Assembly (NCBI GenBank): GCA_021798635.1
Contig: JAJZGH010000196.1
Location: forward strand, 1 to 9,643
Origin: Planctomycetota bacterium
Lineage (GTDB): Bacteria; Planctomycetota; Phycisphaerae; WQYP01
Reading direction: 5' to 3'
Length of the DNA stretch: 9,643 nucleotides
Below, piece after piece: positions 1 to 7,954 of this stretch. A model generated the notes under the pieces. It did not search any database and had not been told where the DNA came from. It saw only the letters and a list, made by a program, of their open reading frames with translations. Each line of letters begins with the position of its first letter. The stretch's first letter is position 1. The position numbers and the translations under genes are program-made.

Positions 1-66
1 AAGCCGGGCCTGCTTCGCGCCGGCCCCAACTTTCTCTATGTGATTATGCCGGTAAATCTGACATAA
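1..66 (+). CDS. C-terminal tail of an unidentified protein (5' end outside window)
   Basis: Reading from base 1, frame 1 stays open for 21 codons and ends in TAA at 64-66. The tail contains 'GPNFLYVIMPVNLT', a hydrophobic, beta-strand-like ending that looks like a plausible protein C-terminus. Nothing in it identifies a family. It converges on the minus-strand gene ending at 99, leaving 32 bases between the two stops. With so few codons an open frame could be chance, so this is a weak call. Confidence 0.3.
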   Translation, partial: KPGLLRAGPNFLYVIMPVNLT

Positions 67-98
67 GCCGCTCGCCGGCGAATAAATGTGCTGACGAT

Positions 99-1757
99 TC
101 ACTTATGCGCAAGCCTGAGGTGAACGACCAGCGCCGGTCCGGGGACTGGCCTTTGGGGACCGCCTATATCTGATGGGAATTGTCCAGCACTGGCGATGGT
201 GCAGCCAAGCGGGCCGGCGGTGTACTGGAAAGGTTCGCCGGTAAATGGATCGCGGGGGATTGCGGGAATATATCTTGGGGCAAGCTGGGCCAGGCGGCTG
301 GGGAATACTTCGTGAGCCAGGTGATAGGCCGCGACTGCCAGCGCAAGTGCATCCAAGTCTCTCCAACCGCGAGATCGGGCCTGCAGCGCCGCCCATTGAA
401 CAGGTCTGATGCAAAACATTCCGAACAATTGCTCATACAGTCGCTTACTCATGCATAGTTGATCGCGTCGATTTTCGGTTTTGAAAATCGCCGTCATTCT
501 GGTGCGCCACAAAGGCTCTTTGAAAGCTGCCACCTGCTGATCGTAGACGCTATTGCATAAAATCATGACGTTGATGAAGTACTTCCTGGGCCATATATCA
601 AACCCAAGTTGCTTCGGAAACGGGGAGATCGTCTTGGTCAAGGCGGTTCTGATTGCAGGATGCAACGCGCATGTCTCAAAAAAGTTCAACAGGCTCCAGC
701 GGGCATTTGTGTCGATCATGTCGGACAGCGAACCGAAGCTCTTCAATCGTGCGATTTCAGTAAGATACGCGGCCACTTGCTTTGCCGGTATCTCTCGGGA
801 CCGCAACGCCGCGATGTCCGCCCGACACGCACGCTCATCGATCGACCATGCCGTGTTCAGGCACATCATATCGCCCTGCTGGGAAAACAGGCGTGCCAGG
901 TGATGCATCGCCAGTAGGTCGTGCAGGCATGATGGCACTTCATCGCGCTTTAGCCGCAGGGCCGCATCGGCGTTCAGCATGTCGGCGACGTCCTTGATTG
1001 CAGGCAGATAGTTCAAAGAAACGTCCATGAGCAGCCTGCTGGGCACACGATGGTCATTGATCTCCAACGACGATGCAATAAGCGGGACATAAAAATGTTT
1101 TAACGCACACGCACGGCGAATGCGGGCCAATGCCAAACTATTGACTGAGAGCCACTGTGCCGCAAGCTGATCGGGTTGTCGGAAAGTCCATGGGTGACGA
1201 AAAAACTTCCTCGCCAGCGCGACAGCACGATTGGACAGGGGCGACGCCCCCGCTGTCACCGCTTTCCGCCCTGAACAAAAAGATGCGAATGTGACAATCC
1301 TCCCCGGGACCAAAGAGCCAGAGGGTAGATGCCATGCCGCCGATACCGCTTTTTGCCACCGTGTATCTCCGGGATACGGCGGGTAAGCTTGCCCCCACAG
1401 GCTTTCGTTGCTGCAAAAGATCGGGCCAAGTAGCTCGCACAGCTTGAACGCAGCATTGTTATCTGCTGTTACGCCTTTCGAAAGCAAGTTACTTTGCGCT
1501 GCCAGATAATTGACCAGACCGTCCGATGACCTCGGCCTTGTCAGCCGCGTGGTCGCGTAGCTGACGGGAACCGGATGGCTTTCGCCGGCCGCCATTAAAT
1601 GCAACATCCTGCCCAGGGCCGGACCCGCCATCGCACGGGGAGGACAGCCGACCGCTGCGGCGGTCCACAGGCTAATGAGCACTATTAGCCTATGCGCCCT
1701 GTAAGGAACAGATATACCATGGCATCGCGAATAAAATTTAGTGCTTCCCATGGGCAT
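99..1757 (-). CDS. Exported hypothetical protein, planctomycete type, 552 aa
   Basis: Function unknown. The start at 1757 is chosen because AGGAG lies six bases upstream of that ATG; the frame stays open to a GTG at 1826, but that has no such site. Residues 22-37 form one hydrophobic segment after Arg20/His22/Arg23, ending 'AAVGC', so it is a signal peptide, possibly a lipoprotein signal with Cys37 as the lipidated residue. The body is alpha-helical and rich in Ala, Leu and Arg, with no catalytic motif I recognise. The C-terminus has a helix (about 468-485) of the 'DALALAVAAYHLAHEVFPSRLAQL' style, then 'IPRDPFTGEPFQY' (500-512) and a Gly-rich '...DIGG' tail. This ending recurs in large families of planctomycete secreted proteins, where it resembles the C-terminal part of pseudopilin-like proteins; that comparison is from memory. 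The shorter ORFs in other frames within this span are shadows. Confidence 0.85.
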   Translation of the reverse strand: MPMGSTKFYSRCHGISVPYRAHRLIVLISLWTAAAVGCPPRAMAGPALGRMLHLMAAGESHPVPVSYATTRLTRPRSSDGLVNYLAAQSNLLSKGVTADNNAAFKLCELLGPIFCSNESLWGQAYPPYPGDTRWQKAVSAAWHLPSGSLVPGRIVTFASFCSGRKAVTAGASPLSNRAVALARKFFRHPWTFRQPDQLAAQWLSVNSLALARIRRACALKHFYVPLIASSLEINDHRVPSRLLMDVSLNYLPAIKDVADMLNADAALRLKRDEVPSCLHDLLAMHHLARLFSQQGDMMCLNTAWSIDERACRADIAALRSREIPAKQVAAYLTEIARLKSFGSLSDMIDTNARWSLLNFFETCALHPAIRTALTKTISPFPKQLGFDIWPRKYFINVMILCNSVYDQQVAAFKEPLWRTRMTAIFKTENRRDQLCMSKRLYEQLFGMFCIRPVQWAALQARSRGWRDLDALALAVAAYHLAHEVFPSRLAQLAPRYIPAIPRDPFTGEPFQYTAGPLGCTIASAGQFPSDIGGPQRPVPGPALVVHLRLAHK

Positions 1758-1763
1758 GGATCG

Positions 1764-1768
1764 CTCCT
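1764..1768 (-). promoter_or_regulatory. Ribosome binding site deciding the start at 1757
   Basis: CTCCT on the plus strand reads AGGAG on the coding strand, six bases before ATG 1757. A second in-frame ATG two codons later (1751) would be 12 bases away, so 1757 is preferred. Confidence 0.6.
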
Positions 1769-1912
1769 GACCGAAGTGTTTTATGACGCAATTGCTTACA
1801 GTCCTCCACTTTCCGGAGCCTTGCACACTACCGGAGTAACGCGCCAGCGACGGCCCCTGTCAGGCCTGTTCTTCGGCACGCCGCCCTGCGGCAAACGGCC
1901 AAGATGAAAGAA

Positions 1913-2122
1913 CTAGCTGCGTCCCCGTTTTGGTTCGGGGGAGGACTCCGCGGCGGATTGCTTTTTGAAGTCCCTTACATTCTGGCCCATCTCGCGGCAG
2001 GCTATATCTAAAAATGTCGCATTCAACATGTTCTCCGCTTGTGCGGTCCGCAGGGCCTCCTTCAAGTGCGCTATCCGCTTTTTCATTGCAGCTATCTGGT
2101 CGCTTTCGTCTGGTTGTTTCAT
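1913..2122 (-). CDS. Small coiled-coil protein resembling the tail of an IS3-type transposase OrfA, 69 aa
   Basis: The protein is charged and helical. Residues 8-35 form a Leu/Ala heptad-like coiled coil, followed by 'FLDIACREMGQNVRDFKKQ' and a Ser/Pro/Arg tail. The '(F/M)(L/I)(D/E)IAxxxxGxxVxxFKK' pattern resembles the region after the helix-turn-helix in OrfA of some IS3-family elements, as I remember it; no search was run. The N-terminal helix-turn-helix is missing, the frame upstream of 2205 overlaps the end of the SPFH gene, and no OrfB follows in the 155 bases downstream, so this is not a working insertion sequence. It may still be expressed: AAGGTG (2129-2134) sits six bases before the ATG. 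It is either a decaying IS fragment or a retained small ORF. Upstream frame extension to 2263 is judged spurious. Confidence 0.5.
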   Translation of the reverse strand: MKQPDESDQIAAMKKRIAHLKEALRTAQAENMLNATFLDIACREMGQNVRDFKKQSAAESSPEPKRGRS

Positions 2123-2136
2123 TTGAATCACCTTGG

Positions 2137-2158
2137 CCTGTAAACGTATAACCTGTAA
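2137..2158. repeat. Direct repeat CCTGTAA, two copies
   Basis: CCTGTAA occurs at 2137-2143 and 2152-2158, 15 bases start to start, just upstream of the small minus-strand ORF. A short factor-binding site is possible, but two 7-mers can arise by chance. Confidence 0.25.
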
Positions 2159-2204
2159 CCTAAGCAGCCCGATTGCAATTGCAGCCACGGGGCGGAGATG
2201 CTTT

Positions 2205-3314
2205 TTACGATTGGGTGGGCGGCAATGGCGGCGGCTGAAGGGGCAGGATGGCTTTAATTTCATCCACCGTCTCCGCGGCGGCCCAGTCGGCCATTCCGTT
2301 TTTCCATACCAGCGTGCCGGGCTTCACATCGCCCGATTTTATTTTTCCGGCCAGGGTGGTCAGGTCAAACGGGCCGGCCTGAGTGCCGTTAATGGCCACA
2401 AAATACGAAGATGTTTTTGGCATCGGCGGCGGCGTGCCGACGGCGGAATTCATCGCCGATCCCATCTGGTTGCCCATGACCATGCCCATTCCAACACCGG
2501 CACCCATTCCCGCGCCCATACCGGCGAATCCGGAGGGATTGCTGGCGGCTTCAGGAATTGCGGTAGCAACCTGAAAACGGGTGTATTGATTCATATCGCC
2601 AAGAACACCCATTTTCGTGCGGGTATCCATGGCCTGCTCCACTTCCGGCGGCAGGGAAATATTTTCGATGTAGAAAAGCGTTAATTCTATTCCAAGCGTG
2701 GCCAGATCGGTCTTAATTTTTTCCAGGGCCAGTTTGCTTAGTTTGTCATAGTTGCCGGCAAGCTCCAGGGCGGGGATGTGGGATTCGCCGAGGGTATCCG
2801 TAAAGCGGCTGACAATTGTGTCGCGAATCTGTCCGGAAACTTGAACCGTTTCCAGCGCCGGATTGGTGGCAATCTGTTGGCGCAGAAAGACGGCCGGATC
2901 ACTGATGTGCATGGCGTAGGTGCCAAAGCCGCGGATTCGCACCACACCAAATTCCGCATCGCGGAGCATAATCGGGTTGGGGGTACCCCATTTCAGATCG
3001 GTAAACTGCCGGGTGGCGATGAAATACACTTCAGCTCTGAAGGGGGAATCAAAGCCATACTTCCATCCTTTAAGTGTGGACAATATCGGCATATTTTCAG
3101 TTGACAGAGTGTACATGCCGGGACCAAACACATCAGCGAGTTTGCCTTCATTGACAAAGGCCGCGGTCTGCCCTTCGCGCACGGTCAGCTTAGCTCCCAT
3201 TTTTATTTCATTGTTGTAACGCTCAAACCGGAATGCAAGAAAATCGCTGCCGGCGGGTTCTGTCCATTGAATAATGTCAATGAATTCGCCACGAACTTTT
3301 TGAAATAGAGACAT
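2205..3314 (-). CDS. SPFH (band 7, YdjI-like) protein with C-terminal GYF_2-like domain, 369 aa
   Basis: Residues 1-250 match the YdjI-type SPFH family, sometimes labelled 'virion core protein-like': the start 'MSLFQKVRGEFIDIIQW', then 'VREGQTAAFVNEGKLADVFGPG' around 45-66, 'TLSTENMPIL' at 69-78, 'GTPNPIMLRD' at 110-119 and a helical segment near 180-240 that includes 'LPPEVEQAMD'. Residues 263-292 are a Gly/Met-rich low-complexity linker. Residues 304-352 resemble a GYF_2 domain: 'YFVAINGTQAGPFD', 'IKSGDVKPGTLVWKNGMADW'. A proline-rich tail (about 357-366) ends the protein. SPFH proteins form oligomeric, membrane-associated scaffolds; the GYF_2-like domain probably binds a partner. There is no N-terminal transmembrane helix, which fits the YdjI group. 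ATG 3314 is fixed by AGGAG eight bases upstream; the extra 33 upstream codons in frame are not native-looking. The gene is divergent from the dehydrogenase and separated from the small ORF by 82 bases. Confidence 0.92.
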   Translation of the reverse strand: MSLFQKVRGEFIDIIQWTEPAGSDFLAFRFERYNNEIKMGAKLTVREGQTAAFVNEGKLADVFGPGMYTLSTENMPILSTLKGWKYGFDSPFRAEVYFIATRQFTDLKWGTPNPIMLRDAEFGVVRIRGFGTYAMHISDPAVFLRQQIATNPALETVQVSGQIRDTIVSRFTDTLGESHIPALELAGNYDKLSKLALEKIKTDLATLGIELTLFYIENISLPPEVEQAMDTRTKMGVLGDMNQYTRFQVATAIPEAASNPSGFAGMGAGMGAGVGMGMVMGNQMGSAMNSAVGTPPPMPKTSSYFVAINGTQAGPFDLTTLAGKIKSGDVKPGTLVWKNGMADWAAAETVDEIKAILPLQPPPLPPTQS

Positions 3315-3322
3315 AATCACAG

Positions 3323-3327
3323 CTCCT
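3323..3327 (-). promoter_or_regulatory. Ribosome binding site of the SPFH gene
   Basis: CTCCT on the plus strand gives AGGAG on the coding strand, eight bases before ATG 3314. It rules out the longer in-frame start at 3413. Confidence 0.65.
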
Positions 3328-3420
3328 GAAAAAGTTGTAGGCCCGCGAACCATCCGAGGTTCCAGCTGGCCGCAAGATGATAAAAGTCTAACGCGCCCGG
3401 CTTCCGGCAACAAATGATGG

Positions 3421-3442
3421 TGGCAGGTGTGTGGCAGGTGTC
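3421..3442. repeat. Tandem duplication of an 11-base unit in the divergent intergenic region
   Basis: TGGCAGGTGTG (3421-3431) is followed at once by TGGCAGGTGTC (3432-3442); only the last base differs. It lies about 107 bases upstream of the SPFH start and about 120 bases upstream of the candidate dehydrogenase promoter. One helical turn of spacing (11 bases) would suit a dimeric regulator, but no known operator is recognised. Confidence 0.5.
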
Positions 3443-3562
3443 ACGGGCGTGGCAATAACTCCGGGCAGGCATCTGGGGTGCGAGTTTCCAGGACGAACCA
3501 TTTTTTTTAAGCCGGCATTTATGCCGTCGATTTTGCCGCCTGCCCGCAATTGCCACGCCAGG

Positions 3563-3591
3563 TTACAAGGACCGGTTGAAGACTGTATAAA
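3563..3591 (+). promoter_or_regulatory. Candidate sigma70-like promoter for the dehydrogenase gene
   Basis: TTACAA (3563-3568), a 17-base spacer and TATAAA (3586-3591). The -10 box matches consensus at five of six positions and the -35 box at three of six. Transcription would start near 3598, leaving a leader of about 85 bases. The call is by eye only. Confidence 0.35.
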
Positions 3592-3611
3592 TTCCAGATT
3601 CCAGATTCCAG
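3591..3611. repeat. Three perfect tandem copies of ATTCCAG
   Basis: Copies at 3591-3597, 3598-3604 and 3605-3611 directly follow the -10 box and cover the predicted transcription start. It may be simple slippage expansion or a regulator site; the sequence alone does not decide. Confidence 0.6.
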
Positions 3612-3682
3612 GTCCCGGTGAATCCGGACCCGTGTTGCCGTGAACGGTGTGTCTTTGCAGTATCAGGGCGGTGGCGGCTATT

Positions 3683-6646
3683 ATGCAACGCGCTATGGCC
3701 GAAGAAAACTTTTCGCTACCGATTATTACCGACGCGGTTTTAGAACCTCTTGGAGCAGCGGATTTGGCCCATGCCCTAAGACAACTGGATGTTGGCGAGC
3801 TGCGGCTAAGTGGACATGACCGACTTTTGTACGCGACGGATGCCTCGCTTTATCAGGTTATGCCGCTGGGCGTGGTCATTCCGGAGTCTGCTCAACAGAT
3901 CTCCACACTGCTGGAATTTTGCCGGCGGCAACGCATTGCTGTTCTGCCGCGCGGTGGAGGCACGAGTCTGGCGGGACAATGCACCAATCGGGCGATGGTG
4001 CTGGATGTATCACCGCGCTTTCGCGGTCTGCTGGAAGTTGATATTCCACACCTTACGTGCGTGGCACAAGCGGGTATGAGCATTGATCAACTGAATCGCG
4101 AATTGGCACACACCGGCCTGTTTTTCGCGCCGGATCCGGCCACCGTGGCGCAGGCCGCGTTGGGCGGGTGCATTGGCAATAATGCGGCCGGCGCACGGTC
4201 GATCCGTTATGGCCGCACCAGTGAAAATCTCTCCGCTGTACACGTGGTGCTCGCCGACGGGCAAAGCCTTTGGCTGGAGGCCGGTGCCGGGAGACGCAAT
4301 AAACTCGCACTTCATCTTGCACAACGTGTTACTGCGATTATTGAGCACTATGCAGCGGAAATTCGGGAACGATTTCCGAAACTCATTCGCCGCAACGCCG
4401 GGTATTCATTGGATCTGATTCTGCGGCAACTGGATAGCGGAATTGTTCCGGCGGACTTGGACCTTAGCGCCTTGATGTGCGGCAGCGAAGGCACGCTGGC
4501 GGTTATTACGGCCGCACGGTTGAAATTACATCCGATTCCCGCCGCACGGGGTTTGGCGATTCTGGCGTTTAACAGTTTGGAAGAGGCCCTGGAGCGGCTG
4601 GAACCAATTTTAACTACCAACCCCAGTGCAGTGGAATTGCTGGATGCCCAAGTGCTGCAAGCGGCACAGGGAAATGCCGAAGCACGGCGGCATCTGGAAG
4701 TGCTGCCGCGGATTAACGGCGAACTTCCGGCGGCGGTACTGTATGTGGAATATCAGGCGGAAGGCTCTGCCAATGAGCTTGATGCGTGTTTAGCCCACCC
4801 TGAATTGCGGGCTTGTGCAACGCGCATTTTTCGGCAAGGCAGGGAAATGAATCAGGCCTGGGGCCTTCGCAAAAGTGCCGAGGCCCTGCTGCATGGGTTA
4901 TCCAGCACGCGTAAACCCATTACATTTATTGAAGATAATGCCATTCCTGTACCGCGTCTGGCGGAATTTATCCGGCGTCTGAAAGTTATTGTCGAAGCGC
5001 ACGGTACTCATGCCGCGTTTTACGCCCATGCTTCCGTGGGCGTATTGCATGTGCGGCCGATGCTGGATTTGCACGATGTTCGGGATCAACAGGCCATGCG
5101 GGATATTGCGTTACAAACCGCCCGCCTGGCACGGGACTGCGGCGGCGTGATGTCGGGAGAACACGGGGATGGGCGCGTGCGGGGACCGCTGCTGGCGGAG
5201 TATTTCGGCCCGGAAATCATGCGGGCGTTTGCCGAGATCAAGGCCATTTTCGATCCCAGTGGTATTTTGAATCCCGGCATGATTGTCGATGCCGGTACGG
5301 TGGAATCAATCACCACGCATCTGCGGCAGCAGGCGCAGCGTAAAACCAATCTCATGGATGTTGAGACATATTTTGATTACTCTGATCAGGAGTCGTTTGC
5401 CGGTGCTGTTGAAATGTGCAACGGGGCGGGATTTTGCCGAAAAACTTCCGGCGGCACCATGTGTCCATCCTACCGAGCCACGCTGGATGAGCGGCATTCA
5501 CCGCGCGGAAGAGCCAATGCCCTGCGTGCCAGTATTCTTGGGACGTCCGATCGCCCCAATTGGACGGATAGCGAGACTCTGCAAACGCTGGATCTATGCC
5601 TTTCCTGCAAAGCCTGCAAGACCGAATGCCCCAGCAGCGTGGATATCGGCAGACTTAAAGCTGAATACATGGCCCAGCGCTATCGGGACATCCGCCCAAC
5701 GCTGGCGCTCCGAGCTTTTGGCCATATCCGTACACTTAACCGCCTGGGTTCCATGCTGCCGGGAGTTGCCAACTGGGTGCAAAATGTGCCGCCCGTAAGA
5801 GTGATCATGAATTATCTACTGGGGTTGGCACCGCAACGCGAACTGCCCACATTTTCCACCTCATTGTACGGGCTGTTTCAGCACCGCCTGAGGAAGGGTA
5901 ACCCGGCGACGGGCCCCAGGGTGGTACTTTTTGCGGATTGCTTCACAAATTACAACGAATCACACATTGGTGCTGCGGCCACGCGTGTACTGCAAAGCCT
6001 GGGCTATCAGGTGGAAATGGTGAATCATGGCTGCTGCGGGCGAGCCATGATTTCCAATGGCTTATTGCAAAGCGCCCGCCAGAGCATCCGCCGGACAGTA
6101 GCCCAACTGACACCCGCAATCATGGATTCCGCCGTTGCCGCCATCGTGGTGTGCGAACCTTCATGTCTTAGCGCGATGATTGATGACTGGCAGCATTTCA
6201 AAGGTATCGGCTCATCGGAAGTGCTGAGAGAATTAAAGCAAAAAGCGATTTCACCGACCGATTTTGTACAGCAGCACTTGCAGAGTCATCCGGCCATCCC
6301 AAAGTGGACGCACCGCAACGCTGCCCCGGTTTTATTCCATGGCCACTGCCACGCCAAAGCCCTGTGGGGAACCCAACAGGATGGCAAGCTATTGCAGAGC
6401 CTTTCTGATGGCCCCGCAAAGATTTTGGATACTGGATGCTGCGGCATGGCTGGTGGATTTGGCTACACGCAGGATCATTATGAATTATCCATGAAAATCT
6501 TCGGTCAAGGTGAATTTGACCCGATCCGGCAGGCACCGGCAGAGGCGGTAATTCTCGCTCCAGGCACCTCGTGCCGCCATCAAATTCAACATGCCGTCGG
6601 ACGAAAAGCCCTTCACCCCGTTGAATGGCTGGCGGAATTATTGTAA
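3683..6646 (+). CDS. FAD-linked oxidase/iron-sulfur fusion dehydrogenase (YdiJ/GlcD-GlpC type; probable D-2-hydroxyacid dehydrogenase), 987 aa
   Basis: The enzyme should oxidise a D-2-hydroxyacid such as D-lactate or D-2-hydroxyglutarate and pass electrons from FAD through Fe-S clusters to an acceptor; the substrate is inferred from the family. Domains in order: an FAD-binding PCMH domain with 'PRGGGTSLAGQ' (89-99) and 'GGCIGNNAAGARS' (about 161-173); an FAD-oxidase C-terminal domain with 'HASVGVLHVRP' (449-459) and 'GEHGDGRVRG' (492-501); a ferredoxin-like region with Cys579, 585 and 594 (C-x5-C-x8-C) and then CxxCxxCxxxCP at 639-650; and two cysteine-rich CCG repeats at 784-786 and 919-921, with 'HGHCH' at 886-890. 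All expected motifs are present and the length is close to the roughly 1,000 residues usual for the YdiJ group, so it looks intact. ATG 3683 is preferred (GGTGG eight bases upstream); GTG 3647 and ATG 3695 are alternatives. It is a single-gene unit, divergent from the SPFH gene and convergent with the next gene. Confidence 0.95.
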   Translation: MQRAMAEENFSLPIITDAVLEPLGAADLAHALRQLDVGELRLSGHDRLLYATDASLYQVMPLGVVIPESAQQISTLLEFCRRQRIAVLPRGGGTSLAGQCTNRAMVLDVSPRFRGLLEVDIPHLTCVAQAGMSIDQLNRELAHTGLFFAPDPATVAQAALGGCIGNNAAGARSIRYGRTSENLSAVHVVLADGQSLWLEAGAGRRNKLALHLAQRVTAIIEHYAAEIRERFPKLIRRNAGYSLDLILRQLDSGIVPADLDLSALMCGSEGTLAVITAARLKLHPIPAARGLAILAFNSLEEALERLEPILTTNPSAVELLDAQVLQAAQGNAEARRHLEVLPRINGELPAAVLYVEYQAEGSANELDACLAHPELRACATRIFRQGREMNQAWGLRKSAEALLHGLSSTRKPITFIEDNAIPVPRLAEFIRRLKVIVEAHGTHAAFYAHASVGVLHVRPMLDLHDVRDQQAMRDIALQTARLARDCGGVMSGEHGDGRVRGPLLAEYFGPEIMRAFAEIKAIFDPSGILNPGMIVDAGTVESITTHLRQQAQRKTNLMDVETYFDYSDQESFAGAVEMCNGAGFCRKTSGGTMCPSYRATLDERHSPRGRANALRASILGTSDRPNWTDSETLQTLDLCLSCKACKTECPSSVDIGRLKAEYMAQRYRDIRPTLALRAFGHIRTLNRLGSMLPGVANWVQNVPPVRVIMNYLLGLAPQRELPTFSTSLYGLFQHRLRKGNPATGPRVVLFADCFTNYNESHIGAAATRVLQSLGYQVEMVNHGCCGRAMISNGLLQSARQSIRRTVAQLTPAIMDSAVAAIVVCEPSCLSAMIDDWQHFKGIGSSEVLRELKQKAISPTDFVQQHLQSHPAIPKWTHRNAAPVLFHGHCHAKALWGTQQDGKLLQSLSDGPAKILDTGCCGMAGGFGYTQDHYELSMKIFGQGEFDPIRQAPAEAVILAPGTSCRHQIQHAVGRKALHPVEWLAELL

Positions 6647-6737
6647 GGCCGGAGCCCCACGGTCGTCCGCGTAAATGGGGGCCCGCCAGGGGCTGTTTCG
6701 GCTCAATAACCACAACACTGCAAATGAATAAAACACT

Positions 6738-7892
6738 TCATGGCAGAAGCACATTTTGAAATTTGAATGGCACGATCACACGCCGCGCATTTTCAGGTAA
6801 CGTGAAGGCTAATGTGACCGGCGGCCCGACGGGCTTCTTGGAAGCCGGATAATTAAACGGAAAATCTGTATTATACGGCACTCTAAAACCCTGAAAATCT
6901 TGTGACCACGACAGCCTTTCAAATTTTCTGCCATGGGCGTCTTCGAGCGAGAAATTCCATGGATTTTCTGCCTCCTCTGTTTCGGTCTGCACAACCAATG
7001 AGTTCTTTTTTGAAGCAACATTTTCTGGAACATTAACCGAATAATCTAACCAATAATCATTATGTATTTTTTTAACGCCTCGTACCGTGATCATCAGGCC
7101 GGTGATTTTGAATGTCTCGGGCTTACCTGTAGCAAGTGCATATCGGAATGTTTTTAGCTTTGTGGCGACAATTGCCGCAATTGTCCCTTGAAGACGTTTA
7201 ATTCGATTCCCGATGCCATGTGGACGACGAAGCGGAAACCAGCAAGATGCCCACCATTGTGTAGCGGGCGTGGATACAAGCGACATTTGGTTGCCGAATA
7301 CTTGACCGGGATAAACCAATGCGTGGCCATAATTATCAACGGCTTGGGTGACATGAGGCTGGTTTGGAAGTACCTGAAGAATCATAAGATTGGGATCAAT
7401 GGCAAAAATCATTGTCAAATTGAATCGCTGCTGAATGGTGGGCAGTCTGTCCGTAAAATTCACATCGCGCGATAAACCAATTCCATATAATTCAGTGAGA
7501 AAATCTCCATCAATGGAAACAGGTGTTTTCGGCCCAATGAGGTTATTTTGGTTCGTTAATTGCAGCCCGTAGACCGAGGAATTATACGGATTCCAAATCG
7601 AAATACCGGCCTGAACCACCAGCTGCCGCATTGCGGTCCAAAATGGCGCATGATAAAGGTTCATGGTCACGGTCCGCGTTTTCAATTCAGCAAATAAATC
7701 GGATGGCGTGACGCTGTATTTCAGTCCAATCTGCCCCATGATGCTCCTAACGGCCTTACGGACTGGAGCATTCTTCAGGCGAAGTGTAATTGAACCATCA
7801 GGAAACGCTGGAGCTTTACCATTAACAATGCCCAACTGAAACAACATTAACAAGAAGCATATCCCCACACCATATATTATTTTTTGAGGCAC
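6738..7892 (-). CDS. Exported hypothetical protein with STN-like N-terminal repeats, 384 aa, GTG start
   Basis: Function unknown. Residues 3-25 form a typical signal peptide: short basic start 'PQK', hydrophobic 'IIYGVGICFLLMLFQLGIV', then 'VNG' before Lys26. Residues 34-66 ('SITLRLKNAPVRKAV...') and 73-97 ('TVTMNLYHAPFWTAMRQLV') look like two strand-helix units of the secretin/TonB short N-terminal (STN) type, a common beginning in planctomycete periplasmic proteins. The C-terminus is beta-rich and ends 'VPFKFQNVLLP', resembling 'PFEFKDLPLP' endings in the same phylum. No catalytic motif is seen. The frame is open to a TTG at 8021, and an ATG exists at 7964, but GTG 7892 is chosen: GGG (7902-7904) lies nine bases upstream, the signal peptide then begins properly, and the predicted promoter -10 lies downstream of ATG 7964. 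The gene is visibly more AT-rich than its neighbours. The last 91 bases to the dehydrogenase stop form a convergent junction. Confidence 0.8.
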   Translation of the reverse strand: MPQKIIYGVGICFLLMLFQLGIVNGKAPAFPDGSITLRLKNAPVRKAVRSIMGQIGLKYSVTPSDLFAELKTRTVTMNLYHAPFWTAMRQLVVQAGISIWNPYNSSVYGLQLTNQNNLIGPKTPVSIDGDFLTELYGIGLSRDVNFTDRLPTIQQRFNLTMIFAIDPNLMILQVLPNQPHVTQAVDNYGHALVYPGQVFGNQMSLVSTPATQWWASCWFPLRRPHGIGNRIKRLQGTIAAIVATKLKTFRYALATGKPETFKITGLMITVRGVKKIHNDYWLDYSVNVPENVASKKNSLVVQTETEEAENPWNFSLEDAHGRKFERLSWSQDFQGFRVPYNTDFPFNYPASKKPVGPPVTLAFTLPENARRVIVPFKFQNVLLP

Positions 7893-7900
7893 AATACGTT

Positions 7901-7910
7901 TCCCTTTTTT
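7901..7910 (-). promoter_or_regulatory. Ribosome binding site supporting GTG start 7892
   Basis: The coding strand reads AAAAAAGGGA here; GGG is nine bases before GTG 7892. This is a weak but correctly spaced site and favours the GTG over the upstream ATG. Confidence 0.4.
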
Positions 7911-7954
7911 AAGGAGCTTGCCGCCGCAAAGAAAGTTAAACGCGGACAGGACTA

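Noticed and set aside
72..81. Perfect palindrome TCGCCGGCGA between the first two stops
   Set aside because: Ten bases with no loop and no adjacent T run; common in GC-rich DNA.
2133..2684. A 183-codon plus-strand ORF opposite the SPFH gene
   Set aside because: Rich in His, Arg and Gly, with an amino acid make-up expected from the antisense of a real gene; the SPFH frame is strongly supported.
6652..6704. Hairpin-like arms AGCCCC/GGGGCT and GAGCC/GGCTC in the convergent junction
   Set aside because: The arms are short, the loops are long and there is no T run; not a convincing terminator.
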